This document shows, in pieces, positions 35,831 through 47,725 of a stretch of 64,000 nucleotides of DNA. This DNA comes from Amaurobius ferox (Eukaryota; Arthropoda; Arachnida; Araneae; Amaurobiidae). A program made the translations under genes and the position numbers. The stretch lies in NCBI GenBank assembly GCA_951213105.1, contig OX578145.1, forward strand, positions 9,999,191-10,063,190, in the 5' to 3' direction. Under the pieces are notes generated by a model. It saw only the letters and a list, made by a program, of their open reading frames with translations, searched no databases and had not been told where the DNA came from. Positions within the stretch are counted from its first letter, which is position 1. Every line of letters starts with the position of its first letter.

Positions 35831-36240
35831 GATTATTAGCACATTTTGCAAGTTTTTCATGTATGGAATTAAATTGCTTTTAGAATATAGGAAAAGGGAC
35901 TAAAACAAAATATGCTGGCCTTAAGGGGCAGAGGAAAGATGCTTTATTAATCAAATGGATATGCTAACAAGGGAGGAATGCCTTTTATGCAGAACGTTTT
36001 AAGGAAACTACGCCATATTTATGTTGAATGTTTAAAAGAGTCTTACTTTTATTACGAGAATGTTTTGAAGTATTATATATAATGTATGTACACATCCTAA
36101 GCATGTTTACATAAATTTCTCACAAACCCTATACAATGCTACAAGTTGAATACACATCTGAAATTGATCATCCGGAACGAAATATTAATTTTACAAACTC
36201 GTTCTAACAAATGCAATTTGTTTCAGACTTCTATGGGATT
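35831..36240. other. AT-rich stretch, nothing seen
   Basis: No frame, repeat or motif that I can name. Confidence 0.6.
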
Positions 36241-36244
36241 TGTC

Positions 36245-36395
36245 CAGTGGCGTAACGTCATGGAGCGGGACGGAGCGATCGCTCCAGGGGGCGCCTCTTG
36301 CAATGAATATATTTTTGGCTTATATTTGTCATTATAGGAAAGGACGCCCTGAAATAATTTGCGCCAAAGCGTCTGAAGTCAAGTTACACCATTAT
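36245..36395. mobile_element. Small MITE (~150 bp) with GTGGCGTAAC ends
   Basis: The left end CAGTGGCGTAACGTCA and the right end, read inverted, ATGGTGTAACTTGACTTCA are similar inverted repeats. ATTTGTCC at the left edge and ATTTGTTC at the right edge match at 7 of 8 bases, a possible hAT-type target duplication. The centre contains CGATCG and GC-rich phrases. Confidence 0.45.
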
Positions 36396-36439
36396 ATTTG
36401 TTCATCCTAGCCATTAGTGCATCTACTTAAGTCGCATGT

Positions 36440-36600
36440 CATTAAAATGGAATGATCATACAACAAATCTATTGAAAGATCAAATAGAAAATTAGTAATC
36501 ACACAACAAATCTGTTATGTCATCACGCCATACCCGCAACAAGTTTGTTATGTGATCACTCAATTTATACGACAAATCTGTTGTGACAACACAAGATGTC
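36440..36600 (+). repeat. Degenerate tandem repeat around CAACAAATCTGTT
   Basis: CAACAAATCTATT, CAACAAATCTGTT, CAACAAGTTTGTT and GACAAATCTGTT occur at about 40-50 base steps, with GATCA/ATCAC between. Confidence 0.6.
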
Positions 36601-37661
36601 CTCAACTTGTACATCTTGAATCTTCTGTTGCAGTATATCCTAAGCACTTTCTTTTTTTATAGATCGACCAGGACGTATTTTTGATATTTCCTAATTGTCA
36701 AATTAAGTTTTTTTTTTTTTTGCCAAATGTGTGATATGTCTATAATATATTTTTTTATCAAAATAATTTGAAAACGTGCTGAAAACGACCCAACCCATTT
36801 CGGTTTTTGAAGTTGTATTATTAGGCATTTTTAGAACGCCATTGTTGCCCGCTTTTTCGGAAATGTATATGAGTACATATTAAATTCACGAAACTATGAT
36901 ATATTTAGAATTTTACACTTATTGGCGGTCATCATGCATTTATTTCTAAAGGACATTGCGCTTTACTTACGTTTCATATTGCTTGCAAACTCTTGTAGAC
37001 TAGAGAACGTAAACTTGGACATTCTTATCCACTAAGTAGCGTTATTTTCAAATTCTTTCTATATATTTTTCAAGAACTCTCAAAAATTCGTAATATGAGC
37101 TGTCGTAAAGTTATTTCCCGGATAAAATAAGACTTTCAATGCCTAGAAAAACCAACTTCTTGTGTTCCCAGACTCGACTAGCCTCACGTTATTGCATTTG
37201 ATTCCTGATTTACTCGCAATTACGCTTCCAGTGTAGCAACAACATCCTGATTTGCTATTTCTTTTTTTCCAAATGTTACCCAAATTATCATTTGTACTAC
37301 TAGTAGCGTACCAGACGATTTTTACTCGTTGGTGTTAATTCATTGTATTTATCAAATATCGTTAAAATAAATTATTTATTGTGATTTAAATTGTTAATTC
37401 TCCCATTGGTACAATTAGGAATGGTTTTTTTTTTTGTTGTTGTTGGTTTTTTTTTGTGTGTGTTTAAGATATCAATCCTCAGACGCGTTTTTATGTGAAT
37501 CATTTTATAGATTATTGCATAAATGGCATCTACTTTTTATGTTCAAATAATATTTTGCTCTTTTAATGAATTCCAATTAAATCAAAATACATAAAAAAAA
37601 ATACACGGATCAAATTCATTCATTGTGTCTCATTAAAGATGGTGATTCTCCTGCTTCTGTT
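36601..37661. other. AT-rich stretch without genes
   Basis: T runs at 36708-36722 and 37427-37455. No coding sequence was named. Confidence 0.6.
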
Positions 37662-37940
37662 CCGGCCCACACCATCCGACCTACCCGAGGTGTAAGATAT
37701 TTTTTTTGACTGTCGGGAAGTGCCAACCAATTTAGACAGATACCCAGTTGGGGCGGCATCTACAGGGACAGTATCCTCCTTTTCCTACTACCAATCTCTC
37801 GAAAGAACTTACGGACCCACATATTTAATGTGCCCGTACTCCGCATGAACACGAAGACAGTTTGGGCAGAGCCGGGAATCGAACTCGAGTCGTCAGAGTG
37901 CAATCCCTGAGCGTTAATAACTGGGCTGTCCCACCCTAGA
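37662..37940 (-). repeat. tRNA-derived SINE, best copy (minus strand)
   Basis: Reading the minus strand, the head (37937 to 37867) has an A-box-like CAGCCCAGTTATTAACG and a B box GAGTTCGATTCCCGG, the layout of a Pol III tRNA promoter, and the body follows down to 37662. The head is not a clean cloverleaf. Body blocks (GTGCCCGTACT, CAGTATCCTCC, GACTGTCGGGA, CCATCCGACCTACCCG) are shared with copies at 371, 3290, 3574 and 56570. It carries no protein and would need LINE enzymes to move. Confidence 0.65.
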
Positions 37941-39084
37941 AAACGGTGATTGAAAAGTGTAAAATTTATAATAATTAAGATCTAGCTCTCATAACAGACA
38001 AAATAATCCGTGAACCTGTTTCACGCTTGTAATACGCTTATCAGCATGAAATAACCGATACTGGTAACGACAGAAAAAAATCATACTCTGGACTGCAATT
38101 TTGCAAAACTTGAGGGGGGGGGGGGCTGACAAATTAAACCTTATCAGGTAGCTGTTTTCAAATTTCTGTCAATCAAGTTCAATCTACACATGGCTGTATA
38201 ACATCCAAGTTCAATAACAAGTTAATAAAATGCAATATTGGGTCGAAACGCTATATTTACATAAAAGCTATATTTTCTAAAAAAACAATAAATAAACAAG
38301 CAGAGTATTATATCGAATTAAAAAAAAATCGAGAAAATGAGATTGACCACTATTTGCATTAAAATTCAAACCAAACTTTTCTCATTTAGCATTTTTATAT
38401 TTTAAAAGTACGTGAGGTGAACTTGAACCCCCCTACCCTCGGTCTACACCACTTTGCAGAGATCGAGAAAGACCCAGCGACCCCTGCGTCAGATGGAGCC
38501 CCCAAATTTCTCAATGCTTGATTCAATTTAAAATTTATTACACATTTTTACTCGATTGTGCGAGAAATGGTTCGCCTACATTCCTGAAAATAATAAAATA
38601 CAAAAGTTCTGAAACAGTTAGAAAGCAATTTTGACTTACAGGGCCTCAGAAAATGCGAGCAACATTGGATTCTGCGACAAAATTTAAAGAGAAATTATGA
38701 AACATTGAAGGTAACCCTGCGTCATGTTAAAATGCTGCTGTGCTGGAACGGTGGTTGATTAATATTTCTGGGAGCCCTAGCTTATAAATTTAGAATATCT
38801 CCATGGAAACTATCTAGTGACATTTGACCTCATTCTAGACAGGGCCACCTTTACATTTTCATTAGGGGCCCGTAAATCCATCCCATGTAGCCTCTCTCCT
38901 GTGATAAAAATAAAAATATAGAAACCATATGTGACTCAAGATATATGAATTTGTTTCTGAATTTACTTTAAAATTGGCATTTATTTTAAATGGATATTTT
39001 ATTTATTAGATTTGTGTCAATTAAAATAGTGAATTAAAACCCTATCATAAGCGCATAGTGCCTATGAAATTGTACTAGATCAAT
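37941..39084. other. AT-rich; MITE-like scrap near 38836
   Basis: The 12-base G tract is at 38114-38125. CAGGGCCACC at 38838 and GGGGCCCG at 38872 look like a decayed hAT MITE but do not form matched ends. Confidence 0.45.
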
Positions 39085-39866
39085 GTGACATCATCATTAC
39101 TCAATAAAAATTCTCTCTGTCTATGGTCTATGTTTTGTCGGAAAAGTTGTCTATGCTTCCGAGTTTCTAGGATGAGGCGTTGTCGAGATATTAATAAAAA
39201 CAATCGCAAAATTAAATCTTCTATAGAAACAGCATTAAGCAGACGATTTTTTCCCCCGAAACTTTATTTAAGAAAAATAATATCATGTCACATAGCACTA
39301 GAATTAAATCATATGTGCTTAAACCGACTATTTTCATTTACTTTATCCGATTTAAATAACAGAAATTGGTGAAAAATAAATTTTATAAAAGAAAGGCATT
39401 ATAGGGGTAAGAAAGGTTTTATTGGGGTGTGTGAGGCCTTTGGGTCTAAGATGGGTGGAATGACTGAATGACTGATATTCTCAATTTAATAAATCATCTG
39501 CTTTATTTTCGCAAAAAATGTGCCAAATTTATATATTTTCTGTTGTGTTTAATCGACTGTTGAGACAAGATAAAAATGGTTTATCTTCTACCATTTTGGG
39601 ATTTTCATTTAGGAGTATATGTTGACCAAGCTTCACATATTTTCAATAAAATATTTGTAAATTTGTTTACAAAATGGGACCAGGATGTTGTTTGTGTTCA
39701 TCAGATCAGCCTGTGAAGATAATTTTGTAAAACAAGAGATTTTTATTCTTCTTTTCAGGAGAATAAAATTAAATTCATATAATTTTCTGAAGAACAATAT
39801 CATTAAAAATAATAATTAAAATTGAACACATTTTAACTCACGAGTAACGCCAGGTATATTTGCTAG
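39085..39866 (+). mobile_element. Decayed Helitron remnant
   Basis: It keeps the order of H1: CTGTCTATGGTC, the AGATATTAATAAAAAC block, ATCATGTCACATAGCA, TTTACAAAATGGGACCAGGATG, CAGCCTGTGAAGATAATTTTG and finally TATATTTGCTAG before a T at 39863-39866. The terminal hairpin is decayed. The plus frame at 39085-39372 is a chance frame. Confidence 0.55.
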
Positions 39867-39959
39867 TATATCATAAAGACAGAAAGTAGGATCATATCAT
39901 AGAGATGAGGCCCGCCCAGGGTCCCCTGAACTTGCAAACCCACCCCTGTTACTCTGCGT

Positions 39960-40402
39960 GTCTCACTAAAATTTAATCTTCTTCCTGTAAAGTCACTTTT
40001 CTACAAAACCACTTAGGAAATATTTGACTTGGACCACTTTTCGTCTCTGTGCCGGTGCTGGGCACGCCCGAGAATGGAACTGAAAATTCCGAAGATGGAC
40101 GTTCCTCGGCTGAGTAAAGAATGGGAATGTGCAATATGCAAAAGAAGGGGGCAGGACGCACACCACCCTCAAAATTTCCTCCGCGAGATCTTTTCCCTCC
40201 ATTTTTGCTCCGGTAGCTTCTCTCTCTCTCTACGAAAGGAAATGGGTAAGGGAAGAAAAAAAAAAGAAGCCTACTTGTCGTAGGAAAAAGGATTCGAAAA
40301 TAAAACCCGGTATCCCACTCTATTTTTTCTCTCACCCCTTCCGTCTCGCCTCCAGGGGTAAAAGAAAATACGTCGTCCACGATTTGAATTTTTTCTCCCC
40401 AG
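39960..40402. other. GC-richer, pyrimidine-rich stretch open on both strands
   Basis: A minus frame of 148 codons (40419-39973) and plus frames (40029-40283, 40129-40485) overlap here. None shows a domain I can name and the minus product is rich in Phe, Ser and Pro from CT/GA-rich DNA, so I give none of them as a gene. It could be exon-bearing (next entry). Confidence 0.3.
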
Positions 40403-40481
40403 GATGGTCCTGCATGCACGCTTCACACGTTCCCAGAGAGAATATTCGTGAAGAAGCCCCTCTCTCTGTTCCGACGGATGG
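40403..40481 (+). other. Candidate internal exon, 79 bp
   Basis: Acceptor: AATTTTTTCTCCCCAG ending at 40402. Donor: GATGG|GTAAGG with GT at 40482. The first frame reads DGPACTLHTFPERIFVKK and on to RRM, open through the exon; a third frame is also open. I do not recognise the peptide. The splice sites are good but no neighbour exon was found. Confidence 0.3.
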
Positions 40482-41036
40482 GTAAGGAATGCTTGGAATT
40501 TTCGAACCACGGATGCTAAAAGGTGTTTGTCATCTGCGAGAGTTCTCGTAGTTGGGTCCGTTTTCGAGGATATCCTCCAAGTTTTTCTGACCAGCTAGAA
40601 AACTCCAGGAAAGGATATAGATTCTCCCCTCCTCCCTCACCCTTTCAGATTTGCATAGAAGGCATTAAATCCAACGCTGAATACATTTGAATAAGAGGCC
40701 GAAGAAAGTTCTAGGGATATGAGCAAATGCGGATGGAAAGTCGTATTTTGTCAGCGTGCCTTGATACTGCAGAGAGAGCCGAAGTTGAAGTAAATAATAC
40801 AAGTAATGTTTTTAAAATTCAGTGAAACTCCTAAATCAGAAACTGATAAACTCCGGCTTTGGATCCATCTGGGGCCCGACGGAAGTTGTTAAATACTACC
40901 ATGGAAGCTGTTAAGTAATACCATGTATTTAGTTCCAGATTTTTTTTATAAAAGTTTTATTTTCTTTAACAATATATTGCTCTTATCTTTCGAAAATAGT
41001 CGACTTCACCAAAAGTCGTGATCCCTCACATTAAGT
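40482..41036. other. Mixed composition, nothing named
   Basis: No domain, repeat end or structured element seen. The left part is GC-richer than the right. Confidence 0.5.
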
Positions 41037-41127
41037 TCTGTCACATGGTTGATACTATAAAAGAGACAAATCTTGCCTTCTCGGTGACCTGGGGGCTTCT
41101 GGGTGGGGGGCGGTCTGGAAAGACAAG
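41037..41127 (+). repeat. Local duplication, copy 1
   Basis: A block running TGATACTATAA, CAAATCTTGCCTTCT, GGTGACC, GGGG and TCTGGAAAGACAAGA is matched in the same order at 41601-41690. The plus frame at 41018-41341 spans it but has no known domain. Confidence 0.45.
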
Positions 41128-41600
41128 ACTATCCCCTCCTCGGGGGTATAGAAGGTTCAGTTTCCTTAGATTTTGTGTTGTGATCTACAAGTATGCAAAG
41201 AATCAGCCTGTTACGTCGCGTGTGCTCTATGGAGCACTGTTAGATCCCCCCCTCGTTCTTTCTCGAGTAAAATTTGTTCCTCCTCTTCTAAATTCTGAGA
41301 CTCAGATCTCGATTGCAATTCGTCGCAATCGGGATAGATGAGCACCGCCCGTTTCTCTTTGAAACCTCTTTTTATGCAATTTATCCTTTCTGATTAACCA
41401 CCCTGTCCCTTAGAACTGGAGATTAAAGGCAGCCTTCGGCTAACCTAGGCGTTCCGTAAATTGGTGATTCCTTGAATCCTTGAATCCTGTTACGTCGCCT
41501 GATCAGGTACCTAGGGTATCTGGAAACACTTTTAAGACCAGCTCCACTTTCTCCGTTCCTGGGAGTAGGGGATCGAAAATCTGGCTGAGTTCTGCGCCGT

Positions 41601-41690
41601 GGCTGACACTATAATTGTGCGAAGATTTAACCTTCTAAGTCACCGGAGAGCTTGTGGGGGGATCTGGAAAGGCAAAAGCGCGTTATACAA
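41601..41690 (+). repeat. Local duplication, copy 2
   Basis: TGACACTATAAT, GATTTAACCTTCTAAGTCACC, then GGGG and ATCTGGAAAGGCAAAAG parallel 41037-41127, with roughly three quarters of bases alike by eye. Confidence 0.45.
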
Positions 41691-41980
41691 TTATTTATAT
41701 GTAGTATTTACTAATAGATGTTTGAACATAGCCGATCGCTAGTCGTAAGTTTATGCACTATCTCCTTTGGCATTTAATATATGTTATAGAGGCACTACAT
41801 GTGGGGTATATGCTGTGGTGCTATTAGTATTAAACAGCTGTAATACGACATATATATGTTGCAGGATGTGTAACGGCGTAACACTGGTTCCTTGGGTAAT
41901 GTATCACATATCTGTTTATGACGTGAATAATATATGGAATTAGATTTTAGAGGCGTGATGGAATGACTATGGGAAGGGAC

Positions 41981-42011
<31 letters not shown>

Positions 42012-42042
42012 GGGAAAGGATATATATATATATATATAAATG

Positions 42043-42074
<32 letters not shown>

Positions 42075-42726
42075 TTTTATGAGAAATAAATTACACATCC
42101 TTTAAATAATATCACGTATGTTAAGAGCATTCTTACGTTAGTGATTCATCACTATGGTTATTTGGAATGTAGTTCAACCTTAAAATGTATTACAATTGTA
42201 TTATAATTATTAAATTACGTAAAACACATTATAAGGTGAATTCAATTAAGTTACATTATAAATTAATTATGCATGCATTTTGCATTAAAATTATGCATTA
42301 AATTTTTTAGAATTTTTGTCCATAAAGTATTCCTTAAAATTATTATGCGTTAAATTAATTATGCAATCAATTAAAAGAAAAAGTTTGTATTAATTAAGCA
42401 TGCAATAAAATATATTTTACACTAAAAGTGTTATGCATTAAAAATGAATTCAGTATTTAGTAATGACGTAATAATATTAATTATGTAAAATATGAGTTAT
42501 ATGTTAAATTGTATATAAAAAGTTATGTGTTAATTATGAATTAAATTTTATAAAAAATTAAATTGCAAAACAAAATCTTGCATGCAATAGAGCGTACATG
42601 CCGATCGGCGGATCAAATTACACAACTAACCTCACCATGATCGATAACTCAAACCTATAAAGCAAGAGTGATGAAACCAAATGGAAAAGTTATCGGTTGT
42701 ATTACTCGTATTTGCACTACGTTCTG
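41691..42726. repeat. (TA)n tracts and TTATGCATTAAA-type repeats
   Basis: (TA)n lies at 41983-42004, 42020-42038 and 42045-42069. From 42240 to 42560 the phrases TTATGCATTAAA and ATGCATTTTGCATTAAA recur with decay, as a degenerate AT satellite. No genes. Confidence 0.7.
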
Positions 42727-42812
42727 GGATAACTTCCATAAAAATTTAAAGTGTCAATACTGACATTTCAAAACCCAATAGTCAACATTTTAACCATTCG
42801 GCCATGGGTAAA
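42727..42812 (-). repeat. tRNA-like relic
   Basis: On the minus strand CATGGCCGAATGGTTAAAATG is a good Pol III A box of the tRNA-Ser/Leu type, and GGGTTTTGAAATG stands where the B box would be, but is decayed. It is a tRNA pseudogene or SINE head. The minus frame at 42768-42962 over it is not supported as a gene. Confidence 0.4.
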
Positions 42813-43463
42813 TAAATCCCTTTCGTCATCTCGATATCCCACAATCGCTTTTAACTTAATCCACACATTTCCCTTAGGGATTTTTTTCTTTCCCTCCTCG
42901 TCTAGAATGCCTTCCGAAGCATAGGATGCTTTTACATTTGCATACACGTCCACACCACGCATTCAAATGCAGAGCAAAACAGATGGCCAGGGGTCTGACA
43001 GCATCAGCTAAGTATAGATGACGGAATCAGAACTGCGGTATCAGTAATAGCACCTCAAGTATGTGTTTGAAAGGAAACAATAGACTATACATATAAAGGA
43101 AACAACCAATTTTAATAAATGTAAATGAGATAGGTACCGATATCAAAGATAAAACTGAAAAGTAACAAATTAAGAAAACACAGGTGGTGATTCCAGTTTG
43201 ATGGAGCCGAAATGATTTTACTTGCATAGTATTTTGTAAGAACTAACTTCAGTAAAGTTCAATAAGTTTATTTTATTTTTTCAAACTTATTTATTTCGTT
43301 TACAGGCTTTCAAAGCATTGCAAAAGGTTTACTCATTGTTAGTAGCTAGCCAGAACTTTTAGTTTTCGCCCTGATTTCATCCTAACGATCACGACAAAAT
43401 ATCAGCTTATATTACTAACTTCCATGCAGATATATAAATTAAACCTAAATGCAAAATTTTGTC

Positions 43464-43522
<59 letters not shown>

Positions 43523-43661
43523 TTATGTATAAGTTAAGCCTGAAAGCACATATATACGTACTTGATAAATAAGTACTTGATTGCGTATATTTCTATTCAA
43601 ACTGCAACCATTATTAAACATCTGTATAAGATCCCCAAGTTTATTTAACCTCCTATCTTTT
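42813..43661. other. AT-rich stretch with a long (TA)n
   Basis: (TA)n at 43468-43519, the longest in the window at about 26 units. No coding sequence was named. Confidence 0.7.
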
Positions 43662-43664
43662 TTA

Positions 43665-44564
43665 GCACTTTACAACAAAGTTGAAAAGTGTTTAAGACGT
43701 TGTTCATTCTGTCTGTCTGTCTGTCCGTTAGCACGATAACTGCCGTAAAAATGACTTAATCAAAATGAAATTTTAGTATGTTGTTCAGACGGTCTGTAGG
43801 ACCTATGGGAATATAAATGAATAATATCACCCAATTAGTTTTGGATTGAACCCCGGTTTAAAAAATAAAATACATTGAGCCTTATGGGACCTAATTTTTC
43901 AAACATTTTTTAAGCGGATTTAAAATTCACAAATTGCTTCGAAAATTTTAGGTAATTTTTAAATTGTTCCATAAAATATATAAAAAAAAATTCAGCGAAA
44001 TATATTCAGTAGTTTTCTAAATAAAAATTAAAATAATAATTACACCTCTTATATGAAATGGTCACGTGACCATGAAATGAAAAGATCATATGACCCACTT
44101 CAAAATGATATATGGCATCCATCTTGTTTCAAAACTGTGATTTTTTAAGTTCTTTTTAATTCATATTGAGTGTTGTATCCGTCCTAAAACTACTTTATTT
44201 TTGCTTAAATTCTGTGCATCTACATACTGAAACAATGCAAATACAATATATTTGAATTTAAATGATTATCCAAATTTGATTATTTCTACAACGAAGCCTA
44301 TTTTTCACTTATGCAACTCATTCTACATATTTTGCTGTTTACATTTTACATAAGTATTACTGCATTTCTTTAACGCAAAATTATTTAGCTCATGGAGTCT
44401 GCATAGCTGATATGAATGAAATATTAATTGATTTTATAAGGAGAAGGACGATTTTTTTCGATGAAGTTTTAAGCATACAGTTTAATTACTTGTAGTTCCA
44501 TGGTCTTAATTTTTAAATGAAATAAATTATTATAGTACTGTGATGAATGCAATGAATGGGAGAA
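43665..44564 (+). mobile_element. TTA-flanked element, copy B, 3'-truncated
   Basis: TTA at 43662-43664, then GCACTTTACAACAAAGTTG, the fold-back TTGAAAAGTGTTT, and (TGTC)n, as in copy A. It follows copy A and C to GAGAAAATTATGAA at about 44564 and then stops at the RT element. The last ~400 bases of the family, including the GATCTTTCTTG end, are missing. Confidence 0.7.
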
Positions 44565-45005
44565 AATTATGAAATATTATACTTTTACAGATATGTTGAT
44601 GATCTGATTTGCTTAGTACATACAGAAAATTATCTCATAGATATAGATTACTATCCAGACAATTTGGAATTAATTCCTAATGAAGCTACTATTAGTAAAA
44701 ATGTTAATTTTTTAGATTTAAATCTTTTTATTGATCCTTCTAATAGAATTGTTACAAATTTATATGATAAAAAAGACTTTTATAATTTTAATATTAATAA
44801 AATCTTACCATTTAATTCCTGTAACTCGATTCAATTGTTTAGAAATATTATACTCAATCAGCTTTTTAGAATTTATAGATTATCTGATGAAAAATTTCAT
44901 GCTATGCATATCAATAATCTCAAAATTACTAGTAATTTATATAAATATCCCTCTTATTTAGTAAATAGTATTGTTAAAAAATTCAAAATAGCTGGATTTT
45001 TATAA
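44556..45005 (+). pseudogene. Reverse transcriptase C-terminal fragment (RT copy 3)
   Basis: The frame from about 44568 carries motif C YRYVDDLICLVH, then NFLDLNLFID, LYDKKDFYNFNI, PFNSCNSIQLFRNIILNQLF and RIYRLSDEKFHAMHI, ending IAGFL and TAA. It aligns residue for residue with copies 1 and 2. Motifs A and B are lost by truncation, so it is inactive. The ATG at 44556 lies in the neighbouring repeat and is not the true start. Confidence 0.75.
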
Positions 45006-45870
45006 TTCTTTTCATAGTATCATATAATTCTATTCATAGTATCTTATATTAGCCAGACATCTCCATGCTCTTGTATTTTTTTTTTTTTTTACATTCTCTT
45101 CCACTTCAGCATTACTATTATTTGCCCCTCCTTTTAGTAGCTCTTTTTGTATATTAATACTTTTTCTTAACATTTCGCTTAACTGTTTTCAATTCTTATG
45201 AATGGCAACAATAAATGGTTTTTTATTTTTTTTTACGAATGGCAATACTGGTCTCTTCTATCAGTGTTCCCGGTATCGACTCGATTGTACATACGCTGTG
45301 CTTTTTCCAGGTATTCATTTTTTCTTTTTTATTCCTTCTTTATGTATGTCGTCCAAGTAGAAATAGTTTATAGATATAATCTATCTATTTCTTCAGAAAC
45401 ATGCATTTTTGTGTTTGCTTCTACAAAAAACTTGGACATGATTAGATTTTTGTAGGGGTTAACAATTCATGATTTAGGCTTAGAGCCTCGTCCACGTGTA
45501 TGGCGTTTGTGCTTGATTTCGTTTGATATACTTATTTCGATTCCATACACCTTTGCATTATATATTTTTCATTGACTTGTTGATTCGATATTTATTTTAT
45601 TTTTTTTTTTCCATTTGCTTGAGGATTAGTTGATTTTTACTTTTGTTTTGTAAGCCAGTTAGATAGTTGAATTTAGTTTAAGTTTTTCTTTTTTTGTTTC
45701 CATACCTTTTAATTTTGTTGATTTTCTGTAACTTGATATCTTGTGTTTTGTATTTTTTATCCATTTGATTGTTGATTTGCTGTATTATATTTTATTCTGT
45801 GGGTGTTTTAAAAAGTTAGGTTTATCGTGTTACATCTTCTTACTTTTCGTTCATTGGATTTTCAAACTTC

Positions 45871-45872
<2 letters not shown>
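44566..45872 (+). mobile_element. RT-element copy 3 (plus strand, 5'-truncated)
   Basis: It begins within the RT domain just before motif C, runs through the RT C-terminus (stop at 45005) and a T-rich 3' region and ends at the (TA)n at 45873. Its 3' region has the same sequence order as the reverse complement of copies 1 and 2 (for example CAGAAACATGCATTTTTGTG). Confidence 0.65.

Positions 45873-45909
<37 letters not shown>
45873..45909. repeat. (TA)n tract shared by RT copies 2 and 3
   Basis: About 18 TA units. Copy 3 ends here from the left and copy 2 ends here from the right, so the two elements meet tail to tail at the same tract. Confidence 0.9.
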
Positions 45910-45912
<3 letters not shown>

Positions 45913-46283
45913 GTAAATCCAATGGTAAAATGTAAGTAGTAACTCATAATACACTATCTTAAAATTTGCCTACAAAATACAATGAAATAGTAAAGGAAAT
46001 TCAACCATAAAGAGGAAATTATAAAACGTAATGCAGGTCATAAAAACAAAGATAATCAACAAATTTCAAAGGTGAGGAATGAAAATAGGAAAACAAAAAA
46101 ATCAAGCGAAAAAGCTTACACGTGGAAGAGCTCTAGGCGTAAGAATAGTTCATATCAAAAACATTATTTTTCAAATCCATATATCCCTTCGAAATGAACA
46201 CAAAAATGCTTGTTTCTGAAACACAAGATAGATTTTAACTATAAACTTGTGTTATATGGACGACAAGCATAAAAAATGGAAAA

Positions 46284-46308
46284 TACATATATATATATAT
46301 ATATATAT
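46284..46308. repeat. (TA)n inside RT copy 2
   Basis: About 12 TA units between two blocks that are adjacent in copy 1 (around 5625-5635), so the tract arose or was inserted after the element. Confidence 0.8.
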
Positions 46309-46432
46309 AGGAAATATAAATACCTTAAAATACACCTCTTAAAGTTCAACCATGACGAGCAATATAAGACTAGACCAATGTTGCTATTCGCAGAAATGAA
46401 AAGAAGTTATCTGCTGTTGCCAAAGAGAGTAA

Positions 46433-47725
46433 CAAGAAAGATCAATCATGCTTAAAGCATTGATTATGAAGCACTTTCCAACTTCAATGCAATTTTATTT
46501 AAAAAAGTCGATAATGCAATACATTCCTCGGTAATATTTTAAAACTTATCACAATACTACATTGATTTATTATATTTGAAAACTTAAACCTTCATTGAAA
46601 AAAATGAACTTCATTCAAATGACGGCATTGAAATATAAATTGCCTGGTTTAAATATCTCTAAAATGCAATATATTCCACGGTAATATTTTTAAAACTATC
46701 ATAATACTACGATAATTTATTATATTTGAAAACTTCATCGAAAACAATTGAAATAAATTCAAATGACGTCATAGAAAAAATAACACGCCTGGATCTCTCT
46801 ATAAAAGCAGGATTTCATTCATAACTTTCTCCATTTCATTCATCACAATACTATAATAATTTATTTTATTTAAAAATTAAGACCATGGGGCTACAATTCA
46901 TAAACTTTATGCTTAAAACTTCATCGAAAAAAATCGTCCTTCTGTTTATAAAATCAATTAATATTTCATTCGTATCAGCCATGCAGACTCCATGGACTGA
47001 ATTATTTTGTGTTAAAGAAATACAGTAATTTTAATACAACTCATTCTACATATTTTGCTGTTTACATTTTACATAGGTGAAAAATAGGCTTAGTTGTAGA
47101 AATAATCAAATTTGAATGAGAATTTAAACTCAAATATATTGTCATTGTGTTGTTTTAGTATGTAGATGCACAGAATTTAAGCAAAAATAAAGTAGTTTTA
47201 GGACGGATACAACACTCAATATGAATTAAAAAGAACTTTAAAAAATCACGATTTTCAAACAAGATGGATGCCATATATCATTTTGAAGTGGGTCATGTGA
47301 TCGTTTCATATCATGGTCACGTGATCGTTTCATATAAGTTGTGTAATTATTATTTTAATTTTTATTTAAAAAACTACTGAATATATTTCGCTGAATTTTT
47401 TTTTATATATTTTATGGAACAATTTGACTATTACCTAAAATTTTCGAAGCAATTTGTGAATTTTAAATCCGCTTAAAAAATGTTTGAAAAATTAGGTCCC
47501 ATAGGACTCAATGTATTTCATTTTTTCATCCCGGGTTCAATCCAAAACTAATTGGCTGATATTATTCATTTATATTCCCATAGGTCCTACAGACCGTCTG
47601 CACAACATACTAAAATTTCATTTTGATTAAGTCATTTTTACGGCAGTTATCGTGCTAACGGACAGACAGACAGACAGACAGAATGAACAAAGTCATAAAC
47701 ACTTTTCAACTTTGTTGTAAAGTGT
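46433..47725 (-). mobile_element. TTA-flanked element, copy C, complete, nested in RT copy 2
   Basis: It starts CAAGAAAGATCAATCATGC after TAA (46430-46432) and ends TTTGTTGTAAAGTGT before TAA (47726-47728). RT copy 1 keeps the empty site, GAGAGTAATAAAAACAG, with a single TAA, so the insertion and its 3-bp duplication are shown directly. It lies in reverse relative to copy A. No coding sequence. Confidence 0.9.

Noticed and set aside
36440..36600. CRISPR-like array
   Set aside because: Repeats are short, degenerate and irregularly spaced, and the genome is eukaryotic.
39973..40419. 148-codon minus-strand ORF
   Set aside because: It overlaps open plus frames in CT/GA-rich DNA, shows no known domain and is full of low-complexity residues. 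It is more likely a composition effect.
42768..42962. 64-codon minus ORF with DDERDLFTHGRMVKM
   Set aside because: Its C-terminal part is the A-box region of a tRNA-like relic, so it is not independent coding sequence.
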